A stretch of 33,360 nucleotides of DNA from Candidatus Helicobacter avistercoris (GTDB taxonomy: Bacteria > Campylobacterota > Campylobacteria > Campylobacterales > Helicobacteraceae): assembly GCA_019115525.1 (NCBI GenBank), contig DXDJ01000049.1, forward strand, positions 1-33,360, read 5' to 3'. How positions within the stretch are numbered: position 1 is the stretch's first letter; the number at the start of each line of letters is the position of its first letter. Below the pieces are notes generated by a model. That model had not been told where the DNA came from and did not search any database. It worked only from the letters and a program-made list of their open reading frames with translations. The translations under genes and the position numbers were made by a program. Of this stretch, positions 1-8,938 are shown piece after piece.

Positions 1-38
1 AAAATATTTTTGGTAAAAATCTTTAGAAAGGAGGGACG

Positions 39-398
39 ATGTTAAGAAGGATTTTTTGCTCCTTAAAAATTAGTTTCTATCTAAAAAATTACTTCTTTGG
101 GTTAATTATCTACATTCTTCTTATGGGATATTATCTAGAGATGTTAATGGGAGGAGAATTTAAAGTAGCCGCACTTGTAATGAGTGTCAATCTATTTTTG
201 TTTCCTTTTGCAACACTAATGTATGAGGTAATAAGAGAAACTTTTCTTGGGGAGCAGGTTTTTATAATGAGCTTGAAGTATCTTTTTTTCTTAAAAGCAA
301 TTGTCAAACTCATTATTTTCTTTTTTTCAATTCCACTAGGTTGTTGTGGAATCTTATACATCATTTATAAAACAAGGAGAAATCATGATGAGGATTAA
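39..398 (+). CDS. hypothetical small membrane protein
   Basis: Open frame with several hydrophobic segments; AGGAGGG-like RBS just upstream of the ATG. Confidence 0.55.
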   Translation: MLRRIFCSLKISFYLKNYFFGLIIYILLMGYYLEMLMGGEFKVAALVMSVNLFLFPFATLMYEVIRETFLGEQVFIMSLKYLFFLKAIVKLIIFFFSIPLGCCGILYIIYKTRRNHDED

Positions 399-690
399 TA
401 CTCTAGCGATTGTTGGATTAATTGCCATTTCTTTTAATGGTTGTAATAGCAAAAAGAGCAAGCTTTCTAGTGCATATACCGATCTATGTCAAAGAACAGG
501 AATAGATTATGGATTGTGCAGATGCTTGGCAAAAGAAACCTTTGATAGTCTTGAAGATTCTGAAATTAATTTTCTAACAGCTCAAGTTATTCCAAATGAA
601 GCAAATAAAAAGAGGCTTCAGCAGATTCAACAAAAAATAGCCAATCTAATGCAAAGTGAAAAACTTCTAAAAAGCTGTCAGGGATATTGA
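385..690 (+). CDS. putative lipoprotein, small hypothetical
   Basis: Start taken at MMRINTLAIVGLIAISFNGCNSKK (lipobox-like FNGC) after an AAGGAG-like RBS; the listed ORF starts earlier at 346. Confidence 0.6.
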   Translation: MMRINTLAIVGLIAISFNGCNSKKSKLSSAYTDLCQRTGIDYGLCRCLAKETFDSLEDSEINFLTAQVIPNEANKKRLQQIQQKIANLMQSEKLLKSCQGY

Positions 691-1230
691 TCTTAAAAGT
701 CTCAGCACCTTCAAGCGATTCTCGGCAAATTCTTTGTGGGCCTTGCTATGGCAATGATTACTCACACAAAACACTCCCAAAGCAGGGATATTAAATCTCC
801 TTGCCACAGATAGCACTGAGAAAAACTCCATATTCTCTAGCAAGATTCCTCTCTCTTTCATTCTAAGAGCATAAGCGGAATCTATGCAAATATAATTACT
901 AGAATTGACAATGGCTTGAGGGAGATTCAAATCAAGGATTTTGCTGATTGTTTCACATGAAACATTTTCAAGACTTTTGACTTCTTGCTTAAGGGGTGTA
1001 TAACTCTCTCCTACTAGCAATGAGCCTTCTATCTGAGTGGCTTGTGTGCTGACAAAAAGCTCTAGCAAATCCACTTCTTTATCATAGCTCCCTGCACTTC
1101 CTACAAATACCAAGCTCTCCACTTGCTCACTCATACAAAGTTTGCTTAGAGTGATTGCACTCTCTACCAACCCTACGCCAATACTCCTTGCAAACTCAAA
1201 CTCTTCACCATTTCCAGCACATACAAACAT
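667..1230 (-). CDS. nucleoside phosphorylase-like protein (PNP/UDP/MTAN superfamily)
   Basis: VFVGSAGSYDKEVDLLELFVS and AYALRMKERGILLENMEFFSVLSVARRFNIPALGVFCVSN resemble the nucleoside phosphorylase fold (ME-FFSV-A). Start likely at MFVCAGNGEEF. Confidence 0.7.
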   Translation of the reverse strand: MFVCAGNGEEFEFARSIGVGLVESAITLSKLCMSEQVESLVFVGSAGSYDKEVDLLELFVSTQATQIEGSLLVGESYTPLKQEVKSLENVSCETISKILDLNLPQAIVNSSNYICIDSAYALRMKERGILLENMEFFSVLSVARRFNIPALGVFCVSNHCHSKAHKEFAENRLKVLRLLRSISLTAF

Positions 1231-1287
1231 TTTTTCTCCAACCATTTCCAAAAACAAGATAAAATCCTAACCAAAAGGAAACTTAGA

Positions 1288-2115
1288 GTGCATTATAAAG
1301 CAAAAAAGAAATACGGACAAAACTTCTTAAAAGATAGTTTCTTCTTGCGACAGATTGTCCAAGCGATTCCCAACACTTCCTCACAAGTGATTGAGATTGG
1401 GATTGGCTTGGGTGATTTGACCGATGAGCTACTCAAAATCCACAATTTGATAGCTTATGAGGTAGATGAAGACTTATGTTCTTTGCTTGCTAAAAGGCAT
1501 TCTAGTTTGCTAGAAACGCAAAAACTTAGACTGATCCTAGGCGATGTTTTGGAGATTGAGGGCTCCACAGGATGGCTACACCCAGAGCCATATTTTTTGG
1601 TATCCAACCTCCCTTACTACATCGCCACACTGATTGTCTTAAAGCTTCTTAGAGATGAGAAGTGTAAGGGATTTGTCGTGATGACCCAAAAGGAAGTGGC
1701 AGAAAAATTCTGCGCTCAAGTGGGGGAGAAAGAGTTTTGTGCTCTTAGCGTTATAGCTCAAAGTGTGGGAGAAATTGAGCTTCTTTTTGAAGTTCCTGCA
1801 AGTGCTTTTGAACCTGCTCCAAAAGTTACTTCAGCAGTATTTCGAGTGATAAAAAAACCTAACCACCCTAGAATGGAAGAGATAGAAAAACTTGAGGTTT
1901 TACTCAAAGCCGCATTTTGTGCGCCTCGTAAAAAACTAGAGAAAAATCTAGCAAATTTCTATCCCAAGCAAGAAGTTGAGGAGATTTTTTCACATCTAGG
2001 CATAGATAAAAATCTAAGACCTCATCAAGTCAGCACTACGCTCTATCACCAAATTTTAGAATATGAGGAAAAATATGGAAAACAACGAACAAAAGAATAT
2101 GCCGCACCACAATAG
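1288..2115 (+). CDS. ksgA: 16S rRNA dimethyladenosine transferase
   Basis: KKKYGQNFLKD, VIEIGIGLGDLT, VSNLPYYIAT motifs of KsgA/RsmA. Confidence 0.95.
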   Translation: MHYKAKKKYGQNFLKDSFFLRQIVQAIPNTSSQVIEIGIGLGDLTDELLKIHNLIAYEVDEDLCSLLAKRHSSLLETQKLRLILGDVLEIEGSTGWLHPEPYFLVSNLPYYIATLIVLKLLRDEKCKGFVVMTQKEVAEKFCAQVGEKEFCALSVIAQSVGEIELLFEVPASAFEPAPKVTSAVFRVIKKPNHPRMEEIEKLEVLLKAAFCAPRKKLEKNLANFYPKQEVEEIFSHLGIDKNLRPHQVSTTLYHQILEYEEKYGKQRTKEYAAPQ

Positions 2116-4072
2116 GGAGCAAGGAAGAGAGCGTCGAGCAAACAATAATGCTCCTAGAGAAAACAATAAAGAGGAAAAAAACGATCAAAACAAAGAGCAA
2201 AGACGCCCTCAAAATCGTCGCTGGAATGGCAAAAATAATCACGCTCACAACAATAAACCAAAAGAAGAAGGTGAAAACCTTGAGGGTGTAAGAGAGATTA
2301 AAAGTGTCAATGAAAAAGGCAATCTCAATCTCCACAGAGAACTCAAACGCAATGTAGATAACAACACAAGGATTCAGAAAGGAAGTCTAAATCCTCACTA
2401 CAAGCTCAACCTCAACACAAAAGCAAAAGTGAGAATCACTCCCTTAGGTGGTCTTGGAGAGATTGGGGGGAATATGACAGTGATTGAGACTGAAAAGTCT
2501 GCAATCATCATCGATGTAGGGATGAGCTTCCCTGATGAGAGTATGCCAGGGGTAGATATCCTAGTGCCTGATTTTAGCTACTTGCAAACTATCAAAGACA
2601 AGATTGAAGCAGTGATCATCACTCATGCACATGAGGATCACATCGGAGCCGTTCCTTATCTCTACAAAGTTATGCAATTCCCACTTTATGGAACACCGTT
2701 GCCTCTAGGAATGATTAGTGCGAAGTTTGATGAGCATGGGCTAAAAAAATATCGCTCACTCTTTAGAAGTGTAGAGAAGCGAAAGCCCATCAAAATCGGA
2801 GAATTTGAAATCGAGTGGATTCATATCACTCACTCAGTGATTGATGCCTCTGCTTTGGCAATCCGCACAGAAGCAGGGGTGATTCTTCACACAGGAGATT
2901 TTAAAATCGATCATACCCCTGTTGATGGGCTTCCCACAGATTTGCACCGATTGGCTCATTATGGAGAAGAGGGGGTAATGGTGCTTCTAAGTGATAGTAC
3001 AAACTCTCACAAAAGTGGCGTAACACCAAGCGAGTCAGTGGTAGGACCAACATTTGATGCACTTTTCAAACAAGCTGAGGGCAGGGTGATTATGAGTACA
3101 TTTAGCTCAAATATTCACCGAGTTTATCAAGCCATCAACTATGCAATCAAATACAATCGAAAAGTCGCTGTCATTGGAAGATCAATGGAGAAAAACCTAG
3201 AAATCGCAAGAGAGCTAGGCTATATCAATATCCCTCAAGGAATCTTCATCGAAGCTCATGAAGTAGAAAAATATCCTGATGAAGAAGTGCTAATCGTTAC
3301 CACAGGATCACAAGGGGAGACTATGAGTGCACTCTATCGTATGGCAACAGATGAGCATCGCCATATCAAAATGAAACCAAGCGATCTTGTTATCATCTCT
3401 GCCAAAGCCATCCCAGGCAATGAGGGTTCAGTCTCTGCTGTGATTAATTTCTTGCAAAAGAGTGGAGCAAGAGTGGTGTATCAAGACTTTAGCGAGATTC
3501 ATGTCAGCGGACACGCCGCCCAAGAGGAGCAAAAGCTTATGCTTCGCCTCATCAAACCAAAATTCTTCCTCCCAGTCCATGGAGAATACAATCACATTAC
3601 AAAGCACAAAGAAACAGCTATGAAGTGCGGTGTGCCTGAGAAAAATATCTATCTTATGGAAGATGGCGATCAAATCGAGGTCAATCCAAACTATATCCGC
3701 AAGGTTCGCTCTGTAAAAACTGGAAAAGTTTTCATCGATAATCAAGCTGATAGACAGATTGATTACAACACAATCCTAGATCGCCAAAACCTTGCAAGTG
3801 ATGGGATCCTCACTCTAAGTGCGAAAGTAAATAGAAAAAATATGGATTTTGATGGAGAGGTGAGGATTGCAAGCTTTGGACTAACAAATCCACGAGATGA
3901 AAAAGCTCTAAGCAAAGAAGTAATCGATACTCTCACTTTGATGCTCAAAGCATTCAAAAAAGATTTCAATGCCAAAAATATTGAAATTGAGGCGAGAAAT
4001 ATCCTCAAAAAACTGCTTTTCAAGCGTTACAAAAAATATCCTCTCCTCTCGCTTTCTTTCTTTGTGGATTAA
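2063..4072 (+). CDS. rnj: ribonuclease J with a long charged N-terminal extension
   Basis: Metallo-beta-lactamase/beta-CASP motifs (ITHAHEDHIGAVPYLY, HTGDFKID, HVSGHAAQEE, PVHGEYNH). Start may be 2075 (MENNEQ). Confidence 0.95.
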   Translation: MRKNMENNEQKNMPHHNREQGRERRANNNAPRENNKEEKNDQNKEQRRPQNRRWNGKNNHAHNNKPKEEGENLEGVREIKSVNEKGNLNLHRELKRNVDNNTRIQKGSLNPHYKLNLNTKAKVRITPLGGLGEIGGNMTVIETEKSAIIIDVGMSFPDESMPGVDILVPDFSYLQTIKDKIEAVIITHAHEDHIGAVPYLYKVMQFPLYGTPLPLGMISAKFDEHGLKKYRSLFRSVEKRKPIKIGEFEIEWIHITHSVIDASALAIRTEAGVILHTGDFKIDHTPVDGLPTDLHRLAHYGEEGVMVLLSDSTNSHKSGVTPSESVVGPTFDALFKQAEGRVIMSTFSSNIHRVYQAINYAIKYNRKVAVIGRSMEKNLEIARELGYINIPQGIFIEAHEVEKYPDEEVLIVTTGSQGETMSALYRMATDEHRHIKMKPSDLVIISAKAIPGNEGSVSAVINFLQKSGARVVYQDFSEIHVSGHAAQEEQKLMLRLIKPKFFLPVHGEYNHITKHKETAMKCGVPEKNIYLMEDGDQIEVNPNYIRKVRSVKTGKVFIDNQADRQIDYNTILDRQNLASDGILTLSAKVNRKNMDFDGEVRIASFGLTNPRDEKALSKEVIDTLTLMLKAFKKDFNAKNIEIEARNILKKLLFKRYKKYPLLSLSFFVD

Positions 4073-5032
4073 ATGATGTTAGAGATTGCAAAAAAAGTCT
4101 TAAGAGATGAGGCAGAGGCACTCATCAAAGCGAGTGAGAGAATTGATGAGAGAGAGTTAAGAGGGATTGTAGATTCTATTCTTTCTTTGAAAGGAAAATT
4201 CATCGTGATGGGTGTGGGCAAAAGTGGGCATATCGGAGCTAAGATTGCTGCCACTTTGGCAAGTACAGGCACTCCTAGTTTTTTCATCCACCCAACAGAA
4301 GCACTTCATGGGGATTTGGGGATGATTGAAAAAGAAGATATGGTTTTAGCCATTAGTTTTAGTGGAGAGAGCGATGAGCTAAAAATGGTTCTTCCTCACA
4401 TCAAGAGAATCGGGGCCAAAATCATCACAATGACAAAAAACCCCAAAAGCTCAGTTTCACTCCTTGGGGATTATTTCTTAAGCCTTGAGATTGAGAAAGA
4501 AGCTTGTCCTCTTAATACCGCTCCTACAACTTCTACAACTCTCACTCTAGCCCTTGGGGATATGCTAGCAGTATGTTTGATAAAAGAGAGAAATTTCACT
4601 CATCAAGACTTTGCATCCTTTCACCCAGGAGGAGCACTAGGGAAAAGACTTTTTGTGAAAATCAAAGACTTGATGCAAAGAGACAATCTCCCCTTTATTG
4701 ACACCAAACTCTCCCTCAAAGACGCAATCATCACAATGAGTGAAGCAAGGCTTGGCAGTGCGATTGTGGTAGAGAATGGCAAACTTGTAGGAGTGTTAAG
4801 TGATGGGGATTTAAGAAGAGCGATGATGAGAAGTGATTTTGATTTTGAGCGTCCAGCAGTGGATTTTGCAACACTTCATCCTAGGGTATGTGAGGATGAA
4901 AATCTTTTGGCTTATGAGGCACTTAAGATTATGGAAGAAAATAAGATTCAGCTTCTACTTATCACGGATAAGGAAAAAAGAGTTTTGGGCGTTTTACATC
5001 TTCACACACTCATTGAGGCAGGGATCAAATGA
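4073..5032 (+). CDS. kdsD: D-arabinose-5-phosphate isomerase, KpsF/GutQ family (SIS + CBS domains)
   Basis: MGVGKSGHIGAKIAATLASTGTPSFFIHPTEALHGDLGM; HPGGALGKRL; C-terminal CBS pair. Confidence 0.93.
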   Translation: MMLEIAKKVLRDEAEALIKASERIDERELRGIVDSILSLKGKFIVMGVGKSGHIGAKIAATLASTGTPSFFIHPTEALHGDLGMIEKEDMVLAISFSGESDELKMVLPHIKRIGAKIITMTKNPKSSVSLLGDYFLSLEIEKEACPLNTAPTTSTTLTLALGDMLAVCLIKERNFTHQDFASFHPGGALGKRLFVKIKDLMQRDNLPFIDTKLSLKDAIITMSEARLGSAIVVENGKLVGVLSDGDLRRAMMRSDFDFERPAVDFATLHPRVCEDENLLAYEALKIMEENKIQLLLITDKEKRVLGVLHLHTLIEAGIK

Positions 5033-5283
5033 TAATCGATCCTTTGCTTGCACGAATCGATCAAATCTATACAGAAATAGAAGTGGCAAGAGAAGAGCTT
5101 CAAATCGCTCTAAATCTTGCTTCTCTCTCAATGCAAGACTATATCCTCATCAAACGAGGCTCAAAAGATATGCCAGAGCATCTCAGTGCTTGGGCATTTG
5201 AAGAGATCAACACTTCAGCAGATAAACTCAAAAGTACACTTGAAAAGCTTAATAAGCTCAGAAAAGAGTTTTTTGTGGTGTGA
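5029..5283 (+). CDS. conserved hypothetical protein
   Basis: Overlaps the kdsD stop (ATGA) and is probably translationally coupled; no diagnostic domain recognised. Confidence 0.65.
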   Translation: MIIDPLLARIDQIYTEIEVAREELQIALNLASLSMQDYILIKRGSKDMPEHLSAWAFEEINTSADKLKSTLEKLNKLRKEFFVV

Positions 5284-5468
5284 ATCCCTTTTTTTAAAAG
5301 ATTACTTTTTATTCTTACTATACAAATCATAAAAAATAAATTATTAAAAAGTGAAATTCTCTTTCATATAAGTATTATTTAAAAATATTTTTTAATTCTA
5401 GTAATGATAATTTTTTTGATAGAATATTTTAAGATTTATCATATATAAAAATACTAAGAGGAAAGATT

Positions 5469-6659
5469 ATGGGAATTGAAACTGTTGTTTCATTATGCAT
5501 TGTTATTTTAGTTTTTATCACAATGATTGGATTACGCTTTAAGAATAAAAACGTAGAAGGAAGTGCTACAAATATCATCATCGTAACAGGGATTTGTTGT
5601 ACTTTTTTTGGAATTTCTCTTGGACTTTTTAATTTAGATACAAATAATATTGAAAGTAATCTAGAAGACCTTATTGATGGAATAAAAACAGCATTTATAC
5701 CTTCAGCAGTTGCGATTACACTTGCTCTTTTTTGGAAAATATTTTCGCTTTTTAGTGCTGTTTTTGTAAAACAAAGTGAAGTAGCCACAGATTGCTCAAT
5801 TGACGATATCGTTGCACAGCAAAATGAAATTCAAAAACTTCTTCATATTCTTCTTAATTCCAAAGATTCTTTACTACTTGAATCTTTAGATGCAATCCGA
5901 AAAGAAACAGCAGTTGGTTTTAGAGATATGGGCGATAAGTTTGAGAAGTTTGCTGAAAAAATAGCAAGTGACAATTCTCAAGCTCTTATAGATGCATTAC
6001 AGGAAGTAATTCGTGATTTTAATGCCAAAATAAATGAGCAATTTGGTGAAAACTTTAAACACCTCAATGAAGCGGTAGGAAGACTATTGGATTGGCAAGA
6101 TCAATATGCAAATGAACTAGATAGAAAAATTCATTTCTTTAATTCATTACAGGCAACTCTAGAAGAACTATCCACAAATTACAGCCAAATCGTTGAGAAT
6201 TCAAAAGAATTTGAAAAATGTGCTAGAAGTCTCCAAGAAATTAATGAACATAATCTTTCCCAACAAGAATATCTTTCTGATAATCTAGAACAACTCTCTG
6301 AACTTTGCTCTACTTTACAAAGAGATATCCCAAACGTTGCTAATCAACTTCAAGAAATGGGTAAAGCCTCTCAAAATTTCTTAAATCAAGTAGAAGAAAC
6401 ACATACTAGCCTTATTCAAGATTTCAATTCATTCCACGAAAAAATTACTGATTCATTAGAAAAAAATATCACAGGTATTAGTGAGAAAATTGGAAATCAA
6501 GCAGAAGCTCTTCATAAGAATTTAGAATCTGCATTACAAGATTCTCTTAATAGTCTAGGTTCACAACTTGCCTCACTCTCTACTAAATTTGTCAATGATT
6601 ACACACCTCTAACCGAACAATTAAAACGAGTTGTTGAAATCTCAAAAGGAATTAAATGA
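5469..6659 (+). CDS. MotA/TolQ/ExbB proton channel-like protein with long coiled-coil tail (ZorA-like)
   Basis: Three predicted TM segments (VSLCIVILVFITMIGL, IIIVTGICCTFFGISLGLF, AFIPSAVAITLALFWKIF) followed by about 250 aa of coiled-coil-like sequence; AGAGGAAAG RBS; ATGA overlap with the next gene. Confidence 0.8.
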   Translation: MGIETVVSLCIVILVFITMIGLRFKNKNVEGSATNIIIVTGICCTFFGISLGLFNLDTNNIESNLEDLIDGIKTAFIPSAVAITLALFWKIFSLFSAVFVKQSEVATDCSIDDIVAQQNEIQKLLHILLNSKDSLLLESLDAIRKETAVGFRDMGDKFEKFAEKIASDNSQALIDALQEVIRDFNAKINEQFGENFKHLNEAVGRLLDWQDQYANELDRKIHFFNSLQATLEELSTNYSQIVENSKEFEKCARSLQEINEHNLSQQEYLSDNLEQLSELCSTLQRDIPNVANQLQEMGKASQNFLNQVEETHTSLIQDFNSFHEKITDSLEKNITGISEKIGNQAEALHKNLESALQDSLNSLGSQLASLSTKFVNDYTPLTEQLKRVVEISKGIK

Positions 6660-7366
6660 GTTTAAAAAGTAAAAAGAAAGAAGGGGAAGAATATTGGATT
6701 AGTCTAAGTGATATGATGACTGCTTTGGCATTATTGTTTTTGCTTATTGCAATCATCTATATGCTCAAAGTCAAAGACAGTGTCAAAGTTCCTCAAATTT
6801 ACAAAGAAGTAACACAGGGATTAAGCGAAGCTCTCAATAAAGAATTTGAACAAGATTTCAAAAAATGGGGAGCCGTTATGGATAAAGATTTGACTATTAG
6901 ATTTCAGTCTCCAGATATTCTTTTTGATACAAGTGAGTCTGAAGTAAAAGATCGTTTCAAACAAATTCTTGATGATTTTTTTCCAAGGTATCTCAACATT
7001 ATGATGAAGAAAGAATTCATCAATAATATTGAAGAAATTAGAATTGAGGGACATACTTCATCAGTATGGACGAAATATACACCAGAAGATATTGCATATT
7101 TTAAAAATATGGAGCTCTCCCAAGAAAGAACAATGAATGTGTTGGAATATATTTTTGAATCTCCACAAATGGACTTGGATAATAAAGAACGCAAATGGTT
7201 AAGAAGACATTTTAGGGCAATCGGCTTTTCTTCTGCAATTCCTCTAAATTCAAAAGGAGAAGAAGCAAAGACAAGAGAAGAAGAAGATACAAAACGCTCA
7301 CAAAGAGTTGAATTTAGAGTAAGAACAAATATTGAAGAAAAAATTGAAAAGGTTATCAATCAATGA
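6656..7366 (+). CDS. MotB/OmpA-like single-TM protein (ZorB-like)
   Basis: N-terminal WISLSDMMTALALLFLLIAIIYML (MotB-like TM with Asp19) and C-terminal OmpA-like domain (IRIEGHTSSVW..NMELSQERTMNVLEYI..RAIGFSS..KRSQRVEFRV). Confidence 0.85.
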   Translation: MSLKSKKKEGEEYWISLSDMMTALALLFLLIAIIYMLKVKDSVKVPQIYKEVTQGLSEALNKEFEQDFKKWGAVMDKDLTIRFQSPDILFDTSESEVKDRFKQILDDFFPRYLNIMMKKEFINNIEEIRIEGHTSSVWTKYTPEDIAYFKNMELSQERTMNVLEYIFESPQMDLDNKERKWLRRHFRAIGFSSAIPLNSKGEEAKTREEEDTKRSQRVEFRVRTNIEEKIEKVINQ

Positions 7367-8214
7367 AATTGATTGATTTTAAAACCTTTGAGCCATTAGA
7401 AAGACTTAGACAAATAATGGGTGCTGAATATATTCCATTAACTTCTAATTTTAATTTTATTGGACTTGATGAAGAAATAGAAAAATTACTTGAATCAAAA
7501 GGGATTGACATAAGTATAGAAGATCTAACTTATGGAAAAGATCAGACAATTCAATATAAAAATAAAAGAGTCATTCTTTATATTAGAGATTGGACAATTT
7601 ATTCTGAAAAACACTCAGAAAGTTCTCCAAAATTCCATATATCTTATTGTCAAACATTACAAAAGATGTTTGCAACTAAGCGTAAAAATCGATATGTTAT
7701 TGCTAGTAGAAATGATGGCTTATTTTTAGTTCATAGAATTGAAAATAATGAAATCAAAAGAACAGAAGAGGTTGAACTTGAGGTATGTAGCAATTGCTTA
7801 CATACAATAAGTTGGATGGGATACCATTCACAACTATCTAAATCAGAAAAACAAGAAATTAAAGATAGATTTACACTTGAGAATTTTTTTAAGTTTTATC
7901 CAAAAAATCTTATAGATGCGGTAGGAATTGCTCGAGATGAGATTGCCCGTAATAATGTATATCCTCCAAATTGGACTTATATTTCTGAAAAAACTCGAAA
8001 AGGGGTAAATTGGATGTGCCAAGAATGTGGTATTCATTTAGAAAAACACAAAAATTTTTTAGATGTTCATCACATTGATGGAAACAAAAGCAACTCTTTA
8101 TCCACAAATTTAAAAGTCTTATGTGTAGAATGCCACTCAAAAATACATTCACATATGCAACAATCTGATCGATTAAAAAATTTTCTAACTCTTAAAAAGT
8201 CCCTATTTATATAG
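7363..8214 (+). CDS. HNH endonuclease, putative effector of the ZorAB-like operon
   Basis: C-terminal HNH/treble-clef: CQECGIHLEKHKNFLDVHHIDGNKSNSLSTNLKVLCVECHSKIH; additional upstream CSNC; ATGA overlap with the upstream gene. Confidence 0.85.
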   Translation: MKLIDFKTFEPLERLRQIMGAEYIPLTSNFNFIGLDEEIEKLLESKGIDISIEDLTYGKDQTIQYKNKRVILYIRDWTIYSEKHSESSPKFHISYCQTLQKMFATKRKNRYVIASRNDGLFLVHRIENNEIKRTEEVELEVCSNCLHTISWMGYHSQLSKSEKQEIKDRFTLENFFKFYPKNLIDAVGIARDEIARNNVYPPNWTYISEKTRKGVNWMCQECGIHLEKHKNFLDVHHIDGNKSNSLSTNLKVLCVECHSKIHSHMQQSDRLKNFLTLKKSLFI

Positions 8215-8242
8215 ATTGTAAATGTTCATAACCATTTACAAT
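8215..8242. terminator. perfect 10-bp inverted repeat, likely bidirectional terminator between convergent genes
   Basis: ATTGTAAATG(8215-8224) - TTCATAAC - CATTTACAAT(8233-8242), beginning one base after the HNH stop codon. Confidence 0.55.
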
Positions 8243-8254
8243 AGAAAGCTTTTC

Positions 8255-8923
8255 TCAATACTCCTCTACATCCTCAAAAGCTTTGAGCCAATGGGCTAAA
8301 GTCGTCCCACTCTCAACAATATAAGTTCTAAGCCCTAGCTCACTTTTCCACCAATTAGAAGTATTGTAGTAAGGGTTTGGCACTCCGATGATGTAAAGCT
8401 TGGTATCTAATCCCTCTTGTTTAAACACACTCTTAAATGTATCATACGCTCTTGAAGTATGAAAGCTATCTGTGAGGATCAAAACTTCATGGAGATTATT
8501 TTCTTTGGCAAATCTCACAAAATCTCTAGCTTCCTCTAGCGTGCTTGTCGCACCATTTCTAGGGTTTTGCACCACTTCATAAGGGATTTTTAGAGAGCTA
8601 AGCACCAAAGAAAGCTTTTCAAACTCGCTTTGAAGCAGTCTATTATAAGTTTGGATATGGTTTTTGGGCTGAGTGATATAGATCTTTTTGACAATCTCGC
8701 TTTTATATAAGGCAATCGCACCATTAAGTCGAATCAGTGGATTCCCTCCTAAGATGAGTGCTCCCTCATAGCTGTAAGTAAAATTTTGCTTTTGAATTGG
8801 AGAAAATAAAAACTTATTGCCCTCAAAAACTTCAAGAATCTGCTCTTTTACTACTTCTTTTTCAAAAGCTTTTGCATAAGAGCTTAGCAAACTCTCTTTA
8901 TATACATACCCCACAAAACACAC
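8255..8923 (-). CDS. YdcF/SanA/ElyC-like DUF218 family protein
   Basis: EGALILGGNPLIRLNGAIALYKS..KIYITQ..NGATSTLEEARDFVRFAKENNLHEVLILTDSFHTSRAYDTFK is typical of DUF218 proteins. Confidence 0.85.
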   Translation of the reverse strand: MCFVGYVYKESLLSSYAKAFEKEVVKEQILEVFEGNKFLFSPIQKQNFTYSYEGALILGGNPLIRLNGAIALYKSEIVKKIYITQPKNHIQTYNRLLQSEFEKLSLVLSSLKIPYEVVQNPRNGATSTLEEARDFVRFAKENNLHEVLILTDSFHTSRAYDTFKSVFKQEGLDTKLYIIGVPNPYYNTSNWWKSELGLRTYIVESGTTLAHWLKAFEDVEEY

Positions 8924-8938
8924 AAGAAATAAGCTTTT

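Noticed and set aside
3428-4287. Minus-strand ORFs antisense to rnj/kdsD
   Set aside because: Antisense shadows without RBS or recognisable domains.
4833-5201. 122-aa plus-strand ORF overlapping kdsD and the next gene
   Set aside because: Out-of-frame shadow of two supported genes; no coherent protein features.
5284-5468. AT-rich intergenic DNA before the Zorya-like operon considered as a CRISPR, tRNA or att site
   Set aside because: No regular direct repeats, tRNA fold or clear att duplication visible; probably only promoter region.
6821-7359. Minus-strand ORFs antisense to the ZorB-like gene
   Set aside because: The plus frame has a clear OmpA domain; the antisense frames look like random shadow.
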